From: Falsiruegeria litorea R37
GTDB taxonomy: Bacteria; Pseudomonadota; Alphaproteobacteria; Rhodobacterales; Rhodobacteraceae
Assembly: GCF_900172225.1 (NCBI RefSeq)
Contig: NZ_FWFO01000001.1
Location: 744,001 to 808,000 of the forward strand
Length of the DNA: 64,000 bases
Direction of reading: 5' to 3'
A program made the position numbers and the translations under genes. Below, one piece after another: positions 9,881-17,702 of this stretch. Every line of letters begins with the position of its first letter. The first letter of the stretch is position 1. Under the pieces are notes generated by a model. The model worked only from the letters and a program-made list of their open reading frames with translations, was not told the DNA's origin and ran no database searches.

Positions 9881-12800
9881 ATAGAACGTTCAATCTTTAG
9901 CTTTATCTGGAAGTATTCAAAGCGCGACCAGCTGATTTTGCTGGCGGTGACGACCACGCTTTTCCCGTTGCTTTACCTGACTCTGGAGTTGCCCAAGCGG
10001 ATCATCAACGACGCCATCGGTGCTGCCAGTTCCACCATCGACGTCTGGGGTTATACCTTTGATCAGGTCACGTTCCTGGGCATCCTGTGTTTCGCCTTTC
10101 TGCTGTCGGTGTTGGCCCACGGGCTGATGAAAATGCGCATCAACACGATGAAGGGTGTGCTCAGCGAACGGATGTTGCGCCGCTTCCGCTATCAGCTGAT
10201 CGCGCGGATCATGCGCTTTCCACAGCCTTATTTCGAACGCGTCAGCCAGGGCGAGATGGTGTCGATGGTCACCGCCGAAAGCGAACCTATGGGCGGTCTG
10301 ATGGGCGACGCCATCAGCCAGCCGGTGCTGCAGGCCGGGCAAATGATCACCATCCTGTCGTTCCTGTTTTTGCAAAGCTTCTGGTTTGGGCTGGCCGCTG
10401 TCGCCCTGATCCCGTTGCAGGCCTGGCTGATCCCCAAACTGCAAAAGCAGATCAACCTACTGAACAAGAAACGTATCCAAGAAGTGCGCGTTCTGGCGGC
10501 CCAGATCGGGGAAAGCGCGGCGGGTGCCTCGACGCTTCGTGCAAATGGCGGCTGGCGCTATCGTCGGGCCGCGATCACGGATCAGTTAGGGCGCCTGTTC
10601 GACATCCGTTTCGAGATCTACCAGAAGAAATTCTTCATGAAGTTCCTCAACAACTTCATCTCGCAGCTGACGCCGTTCTTCTTTTTCTCGATTGGTGGCT
10701 ATCTGGTTCTGCAGGGCGCCGTGTCCCTGGGGGCTTTGGTGGCGGCGCTGGCAGCCTACAAGGATCTCAGCAGCCCGTGGAAAGAACTGCTGACCTATTA
10801 CAACCAGACCCAGGACATGTCGATCCGATGGGAAGTGATCCTGGACCGCTTCGCCCCGCCCGGAATGGTCGACGAGAAGCTGTTTGAAGGCGAACCTGAA
10901 AGCCGTCCCAACCTGGATGGGGACATCGAGCTGGATCATGTCTCGGTTCGGGACGCGGATGGCAATCTGGTGCTGGACGATTTGACCGCTACGCTGCCCG
11001 GCGGTGGTATCATCGGCATCGCTGCTCCCAGCGAAGAGGACCGGCGCGCCCTGGCCGAATTGCTCACGCGTGAGATCATGCCCTCCAGTGGCACGGTTCG
11101 GATCGCGGACAACACCCTGCCCGAATTGCATCAGGCCGTGATCGCAGCGCGGATTGGTCACGCCACCTCGCGGCCGGTGATGTTTCAGGGCAGCATTGGC
11201 GACAACGTGATGATGCCGATGCGGCATCAGCCCCAGAGCGACAGCACCAACGGCATGGCCTATCGCGAGGCCAAGCGCGCGGGCAACAGCGACGACCCGT
11301 TCGATGCAGAATGGCTCGATCCGAAACTGGCGGGGCTCGAGGATGAGGCAGCTTTGCGGGCTTGGTGGTTGCGTTTGGTCGAGGGGATGGGCTCGGGCGC
11401 GGCGCTGTTCCGGCGTGGTGCTGAACAGAAGTTCGACGAAGCGGACCACCCGGAACTGGCAAGCCGCCTGATCGAGCTGCGCCCGGTGGTGCAGCAGGCA
11501 ATGCAGGACGCCGGGCTCGAGCCGCAGGCTTATTTGTTTGATCCCGATGCTTACAACCCGGCCTTGCCCGTGGCCGAGAACCTGCTTTTTGCGACGCCAA
11601 GGGTGGCGTTCTCGCAAGATATGATCGCTTCGCAGGCCGAGTTCCTGGCGCTTTTGCGGTCTTTGCATGTGGATGAGACATTGGTCAGCCTGACCCAGGA
11701 CGTGATCGACATGCTGCGCCAAATCTTTGGGTTGGACGGTACCGATCACCCGCTTTTCCGCAAGCTTGGGCTTGAGGTAAAGACCTATGAAACCGCTGTG
11801 GAACTGGTCGAAAAGACGCGCACCGATGGGGCGGCCGCTCTGGAAGACACCGAACTGGCAAACCTTCTGGCTGTGCCGTTCCGAATTTCGGCCGATCAGA
11901 TCGGGCCTGCGTTCTCGGACGAGCTCAAGGCGCGTATCCTGGAAATTCGACGGGGGCATTCGGCCGAGCTGTTGCGCTCGCTGGATGGGGTGTTCACACC
12001 GCTTTCTCCGGACAGTTACGCACCAGGGTTGACGGTTCTGGAAAATGCGCTTTTTGGCAAAGTCAGCGAGGTCGGCGGCGCCAAATCGGACGAACTGCGC
12101 AAACTGATCGCGGACACTTTGGCTGCCCATGGCGCACAGGCGCAGGTGATCGAGCTGATCTATGATGTGCCGGTGTCCTTGGGGGGCACCAACCTGCCGG
12201 CAGTATTTGCCGAGCCGCTGGCCTTTACCCGCGCGACGATCAAAAAGCCGGATGTTCTGATCCTGGACAAGGCACTGGATAGCTATGACATGGACACGCA
12301 AGTGGCGGTTTACCGGAACCTGCGGGCGTTGTTGCCGGATACGACCGTGATCTACCTGAACGATCAATTCCAGTCGCCGGGTGTTTTCGACGTCTTTCTT
12401 GAAATTCAACAGGGCCGGATCGTCAGCGAAGAGGCACAGACCGAGGCCGAAGAGGACAGCGTCGCCTCGGCCGATTTGGCGCGCAAACTGCGGGCGCTTG
12501 AGCAAACGCCATTGTTTTCTGGCCTCGACCGGCGTCAGCTGCGGCTCTTGGCCTTTGGGGCGCGCTGGTATGATGCCAAGGCGGGTGATGTGGTGTTTCT
12601 GAAGGACGATGAACCCACTGACGGCGCCTATATGATGATCGATGGCGAGGCGGGGCTCTATCTGCCTCAGGACGATGCCGAGGACCAACTCATTGCCAAG
12701 GTGGGGGCCGGGACTTTGGTTGGTGAATTGGGCCTGATCCGCAAGGTGCCCCGCGCGCTGTCCATGGTGGCGGAAACCGACATCACCTGTTTGCGCATCG

Positions 12801-12889
12801 GCGAAGAGGAATTCCTGGCGGTGGTCGAAAATGACGCCGCAACTGCGTTCAAGCTGTTGCAGGTGGTTGCGGGTTATGTTTCCAACTGA
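9881..12889 (+). CDS. ABC-type transporter with degenerate ATPase and C-terminal cNMP-binding domain
   Basis: About 1002 residues from a proposed ATA start at 9881. The reading frame carries IERSIFSFIWKYSKRDQ ahead of the first TTG (9938), and AGGA lies 8 nt before the ATA. An ABC exporter-type membrane domain (~1-300) is followed by a nucleotide-binding region interrupted by ~280 residues. Key ATPase motifs are altered: the Walker A position (~380) reads IAAPSEEDRR; the signature (~766) reads SLGGTNLP; Walker B (~789-803) is PDVLILDKALDSYD with Lys in place of the catalytic Glu; the H-loop position reads YLNDQF. A D/E-N-x-(L/M) helix start after the Q-loop is seen three times (near 440, 565 and 720). 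Residues ~867-990 form a cyclic-nucleotide-binding domain (GELGLI, then PRALSMVAETD). Probably a cAMP-sensing or regulatory ABC protein rather than an ordinary pump; the substrate is unknown. Confidence 0.75.
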   Translation: MERSIFSFIWKYSKRDQLILLAVTTTLFPLLYLTLELPKRIINDAIGAASSTIDVWGYTFDQVTFLGILCFAFLLSVLAHGLMKMRINTMKGVLSERMLRRFRYQLIARIMRFPQPYFERVSQGEMVSMVTAESEPMGGLMGDAISQPVLQAGQMITILSFLFLQSFWFGLAAVALIPLQAWLIPKLQKQINLLNKKRIQEVRVLAAQIGESAAGASTLRANGGWRYRRAAITDQLGRLFDIRFEIYQKKFFMKFLNNFISQLTPFFFFSIGGYLVLQGAVSLGALVAALAAYKDLSSPWKELLTYYNQTQDMSIRWEVILDRFAPPGMVDEKLFEGEPESRPNLDGDIELDHVSVRDADGNLVLDDLTATLPGGGIIGIAAPSEEDRRALAELLTREIMPSSGTVRIADNTLPELHQAVIAARIGHATSRPVMFQGSIGDNVMMPMRHQPQSDSTNGMAYREAKRAGNSDDPFDAEWLDPKLAGLEDEAALRAWWLRLVEGMGSGAALFRRGAEQKFDEADHPELASRLIELRPVVQQAMQDAGLEPQAYLFDPDAYNPALPVAENLLFATPRVAFSQDMIASQAEFLALLRSLHVDETLVSLTQDVIDMLRQIFGLDGTDHPLFRKLGLEVKTYETAVELVEKTRTDGAAALEDTELANLLAVPFRISADQIGPAFSDELKARILEIRRGHSAELLRSLDGVFTPLSPDSYAPGLTVLENALFGKVSEVGGAKSDELRKLIADTLAAHGAQAQVIELIYDVPVSLGGTNLPAVFAEPLAFTRATIKKPDVLILDKALDSYDMDTQVAVYRNLRALLPDTTVIYLNDQFQSPGVFDVFLEIQQGRIVSEEAQTEAEEDSVASADLARKLRALEQTPLFSGLDRRQLRLLAFGARWYDAKAGDVVFLKDDEPTDGAYMMIDGEAGLYLPQDDAEDQLIAKVGAGTLVGELGLIRKVPRALSMVAETDITCLRIGEEEFLAVVENDAATAFKLLQVVAGYVSN

Positions 12890-12929
12890 CGTCTAGGTGT
12901 TGATAGCCAGCACAGTTCTAGAATTCAAA

Positions 12930-13174
12930 GCACTCCCGCCCGTCGTCGATGTTTCTGACGAAACACCTCCTCCCGTTGGGCCGAGCCTCGCTGCGCTCGG
13001 CGGGTGGTGCCTGGTTACTGACCTTTCATGGCAGAATTCCCCGCTCTCGTGAGGGTGCTGTTGCGCACAACGCCTGCCGCAGGCGCTACCACGCCGGGCC
13101 GATAGGCGAGGCGCCGGGCCCAAGGCCGCCAGCGATTTCGGCGCAGCCGAAATCTGCGCGGGCGCGGGAGCCCG
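12930..13174 (+). repeat. Structured dispersed repeat, copy 2
   Basis: Lies between two convergent genes (cNMP transporter and ArsR). It has the common frame CTCCCGCCCGTCG, then CTCCTCCCGTTGGGCCG, then GGCGAGGCGCC and GGGCCCAAGGCCG, ending GCGCGGGCGCGGGAGCC. Stem A is TGTTTC-TGAC-GAAACA (12950-12965). Stem B is GATTTCGGC-GCA-GCCGAAATC (13134-13154). Both stems differ in sequence from the other copies but keep full pairing. Confidence 0.85.
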
Positions 13175-13198
13175 CCCATTCTGCGAGTTCTGCCGTTG

Positions 13199-13606
13199 TC
13201 AGGTGTCTCGGGTTTGATCCTGGGCGCAAAACAAGCTGTGAAGCAGGCCGATAACCTGCTCTGTCTTGTGGTCCAGCAGCGAATAATAGATCGTCTTCCC
13301 GTCGCGTCTGGTTGTTACCAGCCCCTCATCCCGCAGCCGCGCCAGCATCTGGCTGACAGCAGCCTGCCGCATCTGCAACAACTCTTCCAGTTCGCCCACT
13401 GAACGTTCGCCTGTGCCCAGGTGGCACAGGATCATCAGCCGCCCCTCGTGCGCCAGGGTCTTGAGGTAAGCCGCCGCCTGGCTGGCGCTGGCGGCCATGC
13501 TGTCGGGGGTGTCGGGCGAGAGAGGGGCAGAGGGCTGAAGCGTCACGGTCACTGGTTCCTGCAAAATCGTGGACGTATAATGCCCCAACAGCCCGCAAGA
13601 TGTCAC
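13199..13606 (-). CDS. ArsR/SmtB-family transcriptional regulator
   Basis: A winged-helix regulator of 135 residues from a GTG at 13606 that overlaps the preceding stop (GTGA, 4 bp). A later ATG at 13498 would give 99 residues and still keep the whole domain. The core LKTLAHEGRLMILCHL...VGELEELLQMRQAAVSQMLARLRDEGLVTTRRDGKTIYYSL is a typical ArsR HTH and wing. No metal-binding ELCVCD-type motif is present, although a Cys lies near each end. As the last gene of the dehydrogenase/dehydratase operon it may control that operon (inference). Confidence 0.85.
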   Translation of the reverse strand: MTSCGLLGHYTSTILQEPVTVTLQPSAPLSPDTPDSMAASASQAAAYLKTLAHEGRLMILCHLGTGERSVGELEELLQMRQAAVSQMLARLRDEGLVTTRRDGKTIYYSLLDHKTEQVIGLLHSLFCAQDQTRDT

Positions 13607-14835
13607 CCCTCCTTGGCAGGCGCGCCGCCCTGAAAGGCGTTGCCGCCTTTGTAATCGCAGGGAGCTTCTTGCATCTGCAGGTGCAGGCCGTCGTCAGAAT
13701 AGGGGTGCGTGCGGGCCAGGTCTTCATCCACCGTGATGCCCAGACCGGACGTGTTGGGCGGCGTGATAAACCCGTCCTCGACCCGGATCGAGCCCTTGAT
13801 CAACGCGTCGTGAAAGGGCGTTTCGATGCTCTCGGCCAGCAGGATGTTGGGGATCGAGGCTGCCAGCTGGATGTTGGCGGCCCATTCCACCGGTCCCGCA
13901 TAAAGATGTGGGGCCATCTGGGCGTTGAAGACCTCGGCGATGGCCGCGACCTTTTTCATCTCCCAGATGCCTCCTGCGCGGCCAAGAGCAGGCTGCAGGA
14001 TTTCGGCCGCGCCTGTGCGCAGAGCGGCAGCAAATTCGGACTTGGTGGTCATCCGCTCGCCGGTGGCCACCGGGATGCGCACGTTGCGCGCCACCCGCGC
14101 CATGTCCTCGATGTTGTCGGGGGGGGTCGGCTCCTCAAACCAGAGCGGCGAATAAGGCTCCAACGCCTGACCTAGCCGGATCGCACCAGCGGTGTTGAAC
14201 TGCCCATGGGTGCCAAACAGCAGGTCGGCCTTGTCGCCCACAGCGCCCCGGATGGCTTTGCAGAATGCCACCGACAGCGAAATGTCGGTCATTGCAGGCA
14301 TGTGCCCGCCGCGCATTGTATAAGGCCCTGCCGGGTCGAATTTGATGGCGGTATAGCCCTGGCGCACCATTTCAGCGGCGCTTTCAGCGGCCAATTCGGG
14401 CGAAGTCCAGAACTCGTTCAGATCGTGGTGCGGCAACGGGTAGAGGTAGGTGTAGGCTCGGATGCGATCGTTCATCCGCCCACCCAGCAAAGCATGCACG
14501 GGGCGGTCGCGGTCCTTGCCCAGGATATCCCAACAGGCGATTTCCAGCCCCGAGAATGCCCCCATCACGGTCAGATCGGGGCGCTGTGTAAAGCCGCTGG
14601 AATAGGCACGGCGGAACATCAACTCAATGTTTTCGGGGTTTTCACCGGCCATGTGCCGGGAAAACACATCGCGGATTACGGGTTTCATGGCCTCTGGCCC
14701 AACCGAGGAGGCATAGCATTCACCCCAACCGGTGAGCCCCGTGTCCGTGGTAAGCTTGACCAGGATCCAATAGCGCCCCCCCCAGCCTGGCGCTGGTGGG
14801 GCGGTGACGATGATGTCTAGGTCCTGCAGTTTCAT
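13603..14835 (-). CDS. Mandelate racemase / muconate lactonizing enzyme family protein (probable sugar-acid dehydratase)
   Basis: Enolase-superfamily enzyme of 410 residues that abstracts a proton alpha to a carboxylate. The N-terminal capping domain (TGLTGWGECYASSVGPEAM) is followed by the barrel. Barrel motifs include GYTAIKFDPAG, FGTHGQFN, WFEEPTPPDN (acidic ligand), VATGERMTTK (acidic ligand), and MAPHLYAGPVEWAANI with a likely catalytic His. The first metal-ligand segment reads FGTHGQ, without the usual Asp, so the chemistry may differ from classic members; galactonate-type dehydratase is a guess. It begins 2 nt after the stop of the upstream small gene and overlaps the ArsR start, so the four genes 16353-13199 form one operon. 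Confidence 0.82.
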   Translation of the reverse strand: MKLQDLDIIVTAPPAPGWGGRYWILVKLTTDTGLTGWGECYASSVGPEAMKPVIRDVFSRHMAGENPENIELMFRRAYSSGFTQRPDLTVMGAFSGLEIACWDILGKDRDRPVHALLGGRMNDRIRAYTYLYPLPHHDLNEFWTSPELAAESAAEMVRQGYTAIKFDPAGPYTMRGGHMPAMTDISLSVAFCKAIRGAVGDKADLLFGTHGQFNTAGAIRLGQALEPYSPLWFEEPTPPDNIEDMARVARNVRIPVATGERMTTKSEFAAALRTGAAEILQPALGRAGGIWEMKKVAAIAEVFNAQMAPHLYAGPVEWAANIQLAASIPNILLAESIETPFHDALIKGSIRVEDGFITPPNTSGLGITVDEDLARTHPYSDDGLHLQMQEAPCDYKGGNAFQGGAPAKEG

Positions 14836-14837
14836 GG

Positions 14838-15206
14838 CTAACGCTCCATCAGTTCGGCAAAGGCGTTCAACTCCCGTTCGATCTCATCGATCACGGGTTG
14901 ACTGGAAAAGAAGTACAGATCCGGCGCGTCGATATCGTCCATAAAGGCTTCGATCTCGATCGTGACCCTGGCGCCGTCAAAATCCGCGTCGATCTTCCAG
15001 CGCTGCCTGCTGTCGACCGCAATCCCCGGCAGGGCTTCGGATATCAGGCTGGGCAATTCGGGGGGAAGGCCAAAGCGGGGGTTGTTCATCAAACCGATCA
15101 AAAAGGGCTGCACGTCCTGTGCGTCAAAGTTCATCGACGTCTCGGATGTGATCGGCGGCGCTTTTGCGGTCTGGGGCTTGAACAGATCGGTGAGAAAGTT
15201 GAGCAC
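14838..15206 (-). CDS. Conserved hypothetical small protein
   Basis: Taken as 122 residues from a GTG at 15206, preceded by GGAG about 13 nt upstream; the frame is open to 15317, but that would overlap the dehydrogenase end by 56 bp. The sequence (VLNFLTDLF, then DAQDVQPFLIGLMNNPRFGLPPELPSL, ending INDEIERELN-like helices) is acidic with no signal peptide or clear motif. The central part (IDADFDGARVTIEIEAFMDD) looks like an antiparallel sheet. Not recognised. Its place between a dehydrogenase and an enolase-superfamily gene suggests a role in the same pathway. Confidence 0.6.
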   Translation of the reverse strand: MLNFLTDLFKPQTAKAPPITSETSMNFDAQDVQPFLIGLMNNPRFGLPPELPSLISEALPGIAVDSRQRWKIDADFDGARVTIEIEAFMDDIDAPDLYFFSSQPVIDEIERELNAFAELMER

Positions 15207-15261
15207 GGGCGGTATTGGCTCCAAAAGGAGGAGGGGCAGGGACAAACCCCGCCCGCATCCG

Positions 15262-16353
15262 TTATCGATCAAAGATGATGACGTTGCGCTTGGCGCTGCC
15301 GGTCTTGGTGTCGGCAATCGCTTCGTTGATCTGGTCCAAAGACCAGCGGCCCGAGATCAGCTCGTCCAGTTTCAGGCGGCCTTGTTCATAAAGGTCGATC
15401 ATCCAGGGAATGTCGCGTTGGATGACCACATCGCCCATTTTCGAGCCCACCAGCCCCTGACCGATGGCAGCGAGGATGACGGGTTCATAGCTTGCTTGCG
15501 CGCCAGAATGGGGCATCCCGATCATCACAGCTTTGCCGCCACGGCCCAGATAGCGAGGGGCCTGATCATAGGCAGGAATAGCGCCTACCGTGATCAGAAC
15601 CACATCCGCGCCGCGCCCTCCAAGGGCCTTATAGGCGGCCTTCCACGGCGCATCGAGCGTGGCCAGAACACCGTGAGTGGCGCCAAACTCCTTGGCGATC
15701 TCCAGCTTTTCCTCGGTCATGTCTACGGCGACGATCCGGCGCGCACCGGCAATCCGCGCGCCTTGGATGGCATTCAGGCCGACACCGCCTGCGCCGATGA
15801 CAACAACATCCTGGCCTGGGCGCATCTGTGCCGCGTTCACGGCAGCGCCGACGCCGGTAATCACGCCACAGGACAGCAAACTGGCGACGTCCTTGGCCAT
15901 GGTTTCGGGGATTTTCACGATTTGAGAGTGGTCGACGACAACCTTTTCGGCAAAGGCCCCGCAGGCCATCGCCTGATCCAGCGGGCCGCCATCTGCGGTG
16001 CGCAGCGGGCCCTTGACCGTATTGTGTGGCGTCTCGCAAATGGTGGGTTTGCCACCTGCACAGGACGGGCACGAGCCGCAGGCCCGGATCAGGGTTACAA
16101 CGACCGACTCGCCCTCTTTGAACTTGCTAACCGCGGTCCCAACCTTGGTGATCACACCTGCGGCCTCGTGCCCATAGACGGCAGGTAGATGCCCGCCCCA
16201 GGCGCCACTGGCGAAGGTGATGTCGGAATGGCAGATGGCGACCGCATCCAGCGTGACCTCGACCTCGCCCATGCCGGGATCGGCAAGCTGCACATCTTCG
16301 ATCACCAATGGAGCGTTGAACTCGCGGCAGACGGCCGCTTTGATGGTTTGCAT
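15262..16353 (-). CDS. Zinc-dependent alcohol dehydrogenase (MDR superfamily)
   Basis: A 363-residue NAD(P)-dependent dehydrogenase. The start is the ATG at 16353, preceded by GGGAGAGGA; upstream in-frame codons are not supported. Catalytic zinc ligands are seen in AICHSDITF (Cys) and GHEAAGVI (His-Glu). A structural-zinc-like Cys cluster follows in RACGSCPSCAGGKPTIC. The Rossmann motif GAGGVGLNAIQGARIAGA is intact. The family oxidises alcohols, or formaldehyde adducts in class III. First gene of the operon with the hypothetical protein, the enolase-superfamily enzyme and ArsR. The substrate cannot be told from sequence alone. Confidence 0.9.
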   Translation of the reverse strand: MQTIKAAVCREFNAPLVIEDVQLADPGMGEVEVTLDAVAICHSDITFASGAWGGHLPAVYGHEAAGVITKVGTAVSKFKEGESVVVTLIRACGSCPSCAGGKPTICETPHNTVKGPLRTADGGPLDQAMACGAFAEKVVVDHSQIVKIPETMAKDVASLLSCGVITGVGAAVNAAQMRPGQDVVVIGAGGVGLNAIQGARIAGARRIVAVDMTEEKLEIAKEFGATHGVLATLDAPWKAAYKALGGRGADVVLITVGAIPAYDQAPRYLGRGGKAVMIGMPHSGAQASYEPVILAAIGQGLVGSKMGDVVIQRDIPWMIDLYEQGRLKLDELISGRWSLDQINEAIADTKTGSAKRNVIIFDR

Positions 16354-16435
16354 GAAATCCTCTCCCTTGCTTGGGACAACCGTGGCCTGCGGGCATCGCA
16401 CCTGCAAGCCGGAAACCGGCAAAGGGGCGTCGGTA

Positions 16436-17635
16436 TTACGTCACGGAAAGGCGGGTGCGCAAAAATACGACCAACCCAAGCAGCAACAGGACCATTGCCA
16501 CCAGGAAGGGCGCACCGGGCAGATAAACGCTTGCCCCTTCTCGGGTATAGTGGGCAAAGACGCTTGCCATCATGAGCGGAGAGACGATCATCGACAAGGC
16601 GTGGACGGCGGTCATGACGCCTTGAAGTTCGCCTTGCTGATCATCGCCGACTGACTTGGACATGATCCCCTGCAGGGCGGGGGATACCACCGCCCCGAGG
16701 GCCGAGATCGGGGTCAGGAACAGGGCCAAGGTTCCGCTGGTGATGAAGGCCAGGAACCCAAAGCTGACAAGATCCAGCAGTTTGCCTGCAACCACAGTGC
16801 GCCGCTCTCCCAGGTATTTCAGCGCGACCCGGATCAAACCACCTTGCACGATGGCCATCATGATACCAAAGATCCCCAATGACAGCCCGATCATTTGCGG
16901 GCCCCAATCGAACCGGGCTTGTGTGTAATAGGACCAGATCGCCGGATAGACATAAATGGCGACAGAATAGAGAAAATAGACCAACAGTAACCGGGCGATG
17001 CCGGGGATTTCGGCCATCGCCTTGAACGCGCCAAAGGGGTTGGCCCGACGCCAATTGAACGCACGTCGGGTTTTGTCAGTGACCGTTTCATTCATCACGA
17101 ACCAGCCCAGGACGAAGTTCATGCCTGCCAGGATTGCGGCGGCGTAAAAAGGCGCGCGCGTGCCAAGTTCACCCAACAGGCCACCGATCAACGGTCCCAA
17201 AACAAAACCCATGCCAAAGGCCGCACCCAACAGCCCAAAGTTGGCAGCCTTTTTGTGCGGCTCGGATATGTCAGCTATGTAAGCTCCGGCGGTGGCATGG
17301 GTGGCCGCGGTGATACCGCCCACGATGCGCCCGATCAGCAAGAGCCACATGGTGCCCGCAACGGCCATCACCAGGTAATCCAGTGCCATCACAAACAGCG
17401 ACACCAGCAGCACAGGCCGCCGTCCGACGCTGTCGGACAGGTTGCCGATGACTGGGCTGAACAGGAACTGCATCACCGCAAAGACGGTGCTCAGCACACC
17501 GCCCCAAAGCGCTGCTTCGGCCAGTGTGCCACCCTGCACCTCGACGATCAGGTCAGGCATGATCGGCATGATCAAACCGATGCCCATAGCGTCGATCATG
17601 ACGGTGATCAGGATGAAAACGATGGGCAGGCGCAC
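16436..17635 (-). CDS. MFS transporter, TCR/Tet-like
   Basis: A 399-residue inner membrane transporter with about 12 hydrophobic helices. MFS motif A is visible as GNLSDSVGRRPVLL after helix 2, and the GRIVGGITAATHATAGAYIADI segment matches the drug:H+ antiporter (TetA-like) branch. Start is the ATG at 17635, just inside a strongly hydrophobic first helix. Lies between the dehydrogenase operon and pcaB, transcribed leftward. Export of a small organic compound by proton antiport is likely; the specific substrate is unknown and resistance should not be assumed. Confidence 0.85.
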   Translation of the reverse strand: MRLPIVFILITVMIDAMGIGLIMPIMPDLIVEVQGGTLAEAALWGGVLSTVFAVMQFLFSPVIGNLSDSVGRRPVLLVSLFVMALDYLVMAVAGTMWLLLIGRIVGGITAATHATAGAYIADISEPHKKAANFGLLGAAFGMGFVLGPLIGGLLGELGTRAPFYAAAILAGMNFVLGWFVMNETVTDKTRRAFNWRRANPFGAFKAMAEIPGIARLLLVYFLYSVAIYVYPAIWSYYTQARFDWGPQMIGLSLGIFGIMMAIVQGGLIRVALKYLGERRTVVAGKLLDLVSFGFLAFITSGTLALFLTPISALGAVVSPALQGIMSKSVGDDQQGELQGVMTAVHALSMIVSPLMMASVFAHYTREGASVYLPGAPFLVAMVLLLLGLVVFLRTRLSVT

Positions 17636-17702
17636 GGGGTTGCTCCGGTTGATAGCTTGGTGCGCAACCTAGGTCGCCCTGGGCGCGATGAAAAGGTGAG
17701 CT

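Noticed and set aside
10586-12688. 700-codon minus-strand frame across the cNMP transporter gene
   Set aside because: Antisense shadow; the plus strand encodes recognisable ABC and cNMP-binding domains.
16436-17635. Calling the MFS gene a tetracycline resistance determinant
   Set aside because: Motifs fit the wider TCR/Tet-like family only, and the context is catabolic.
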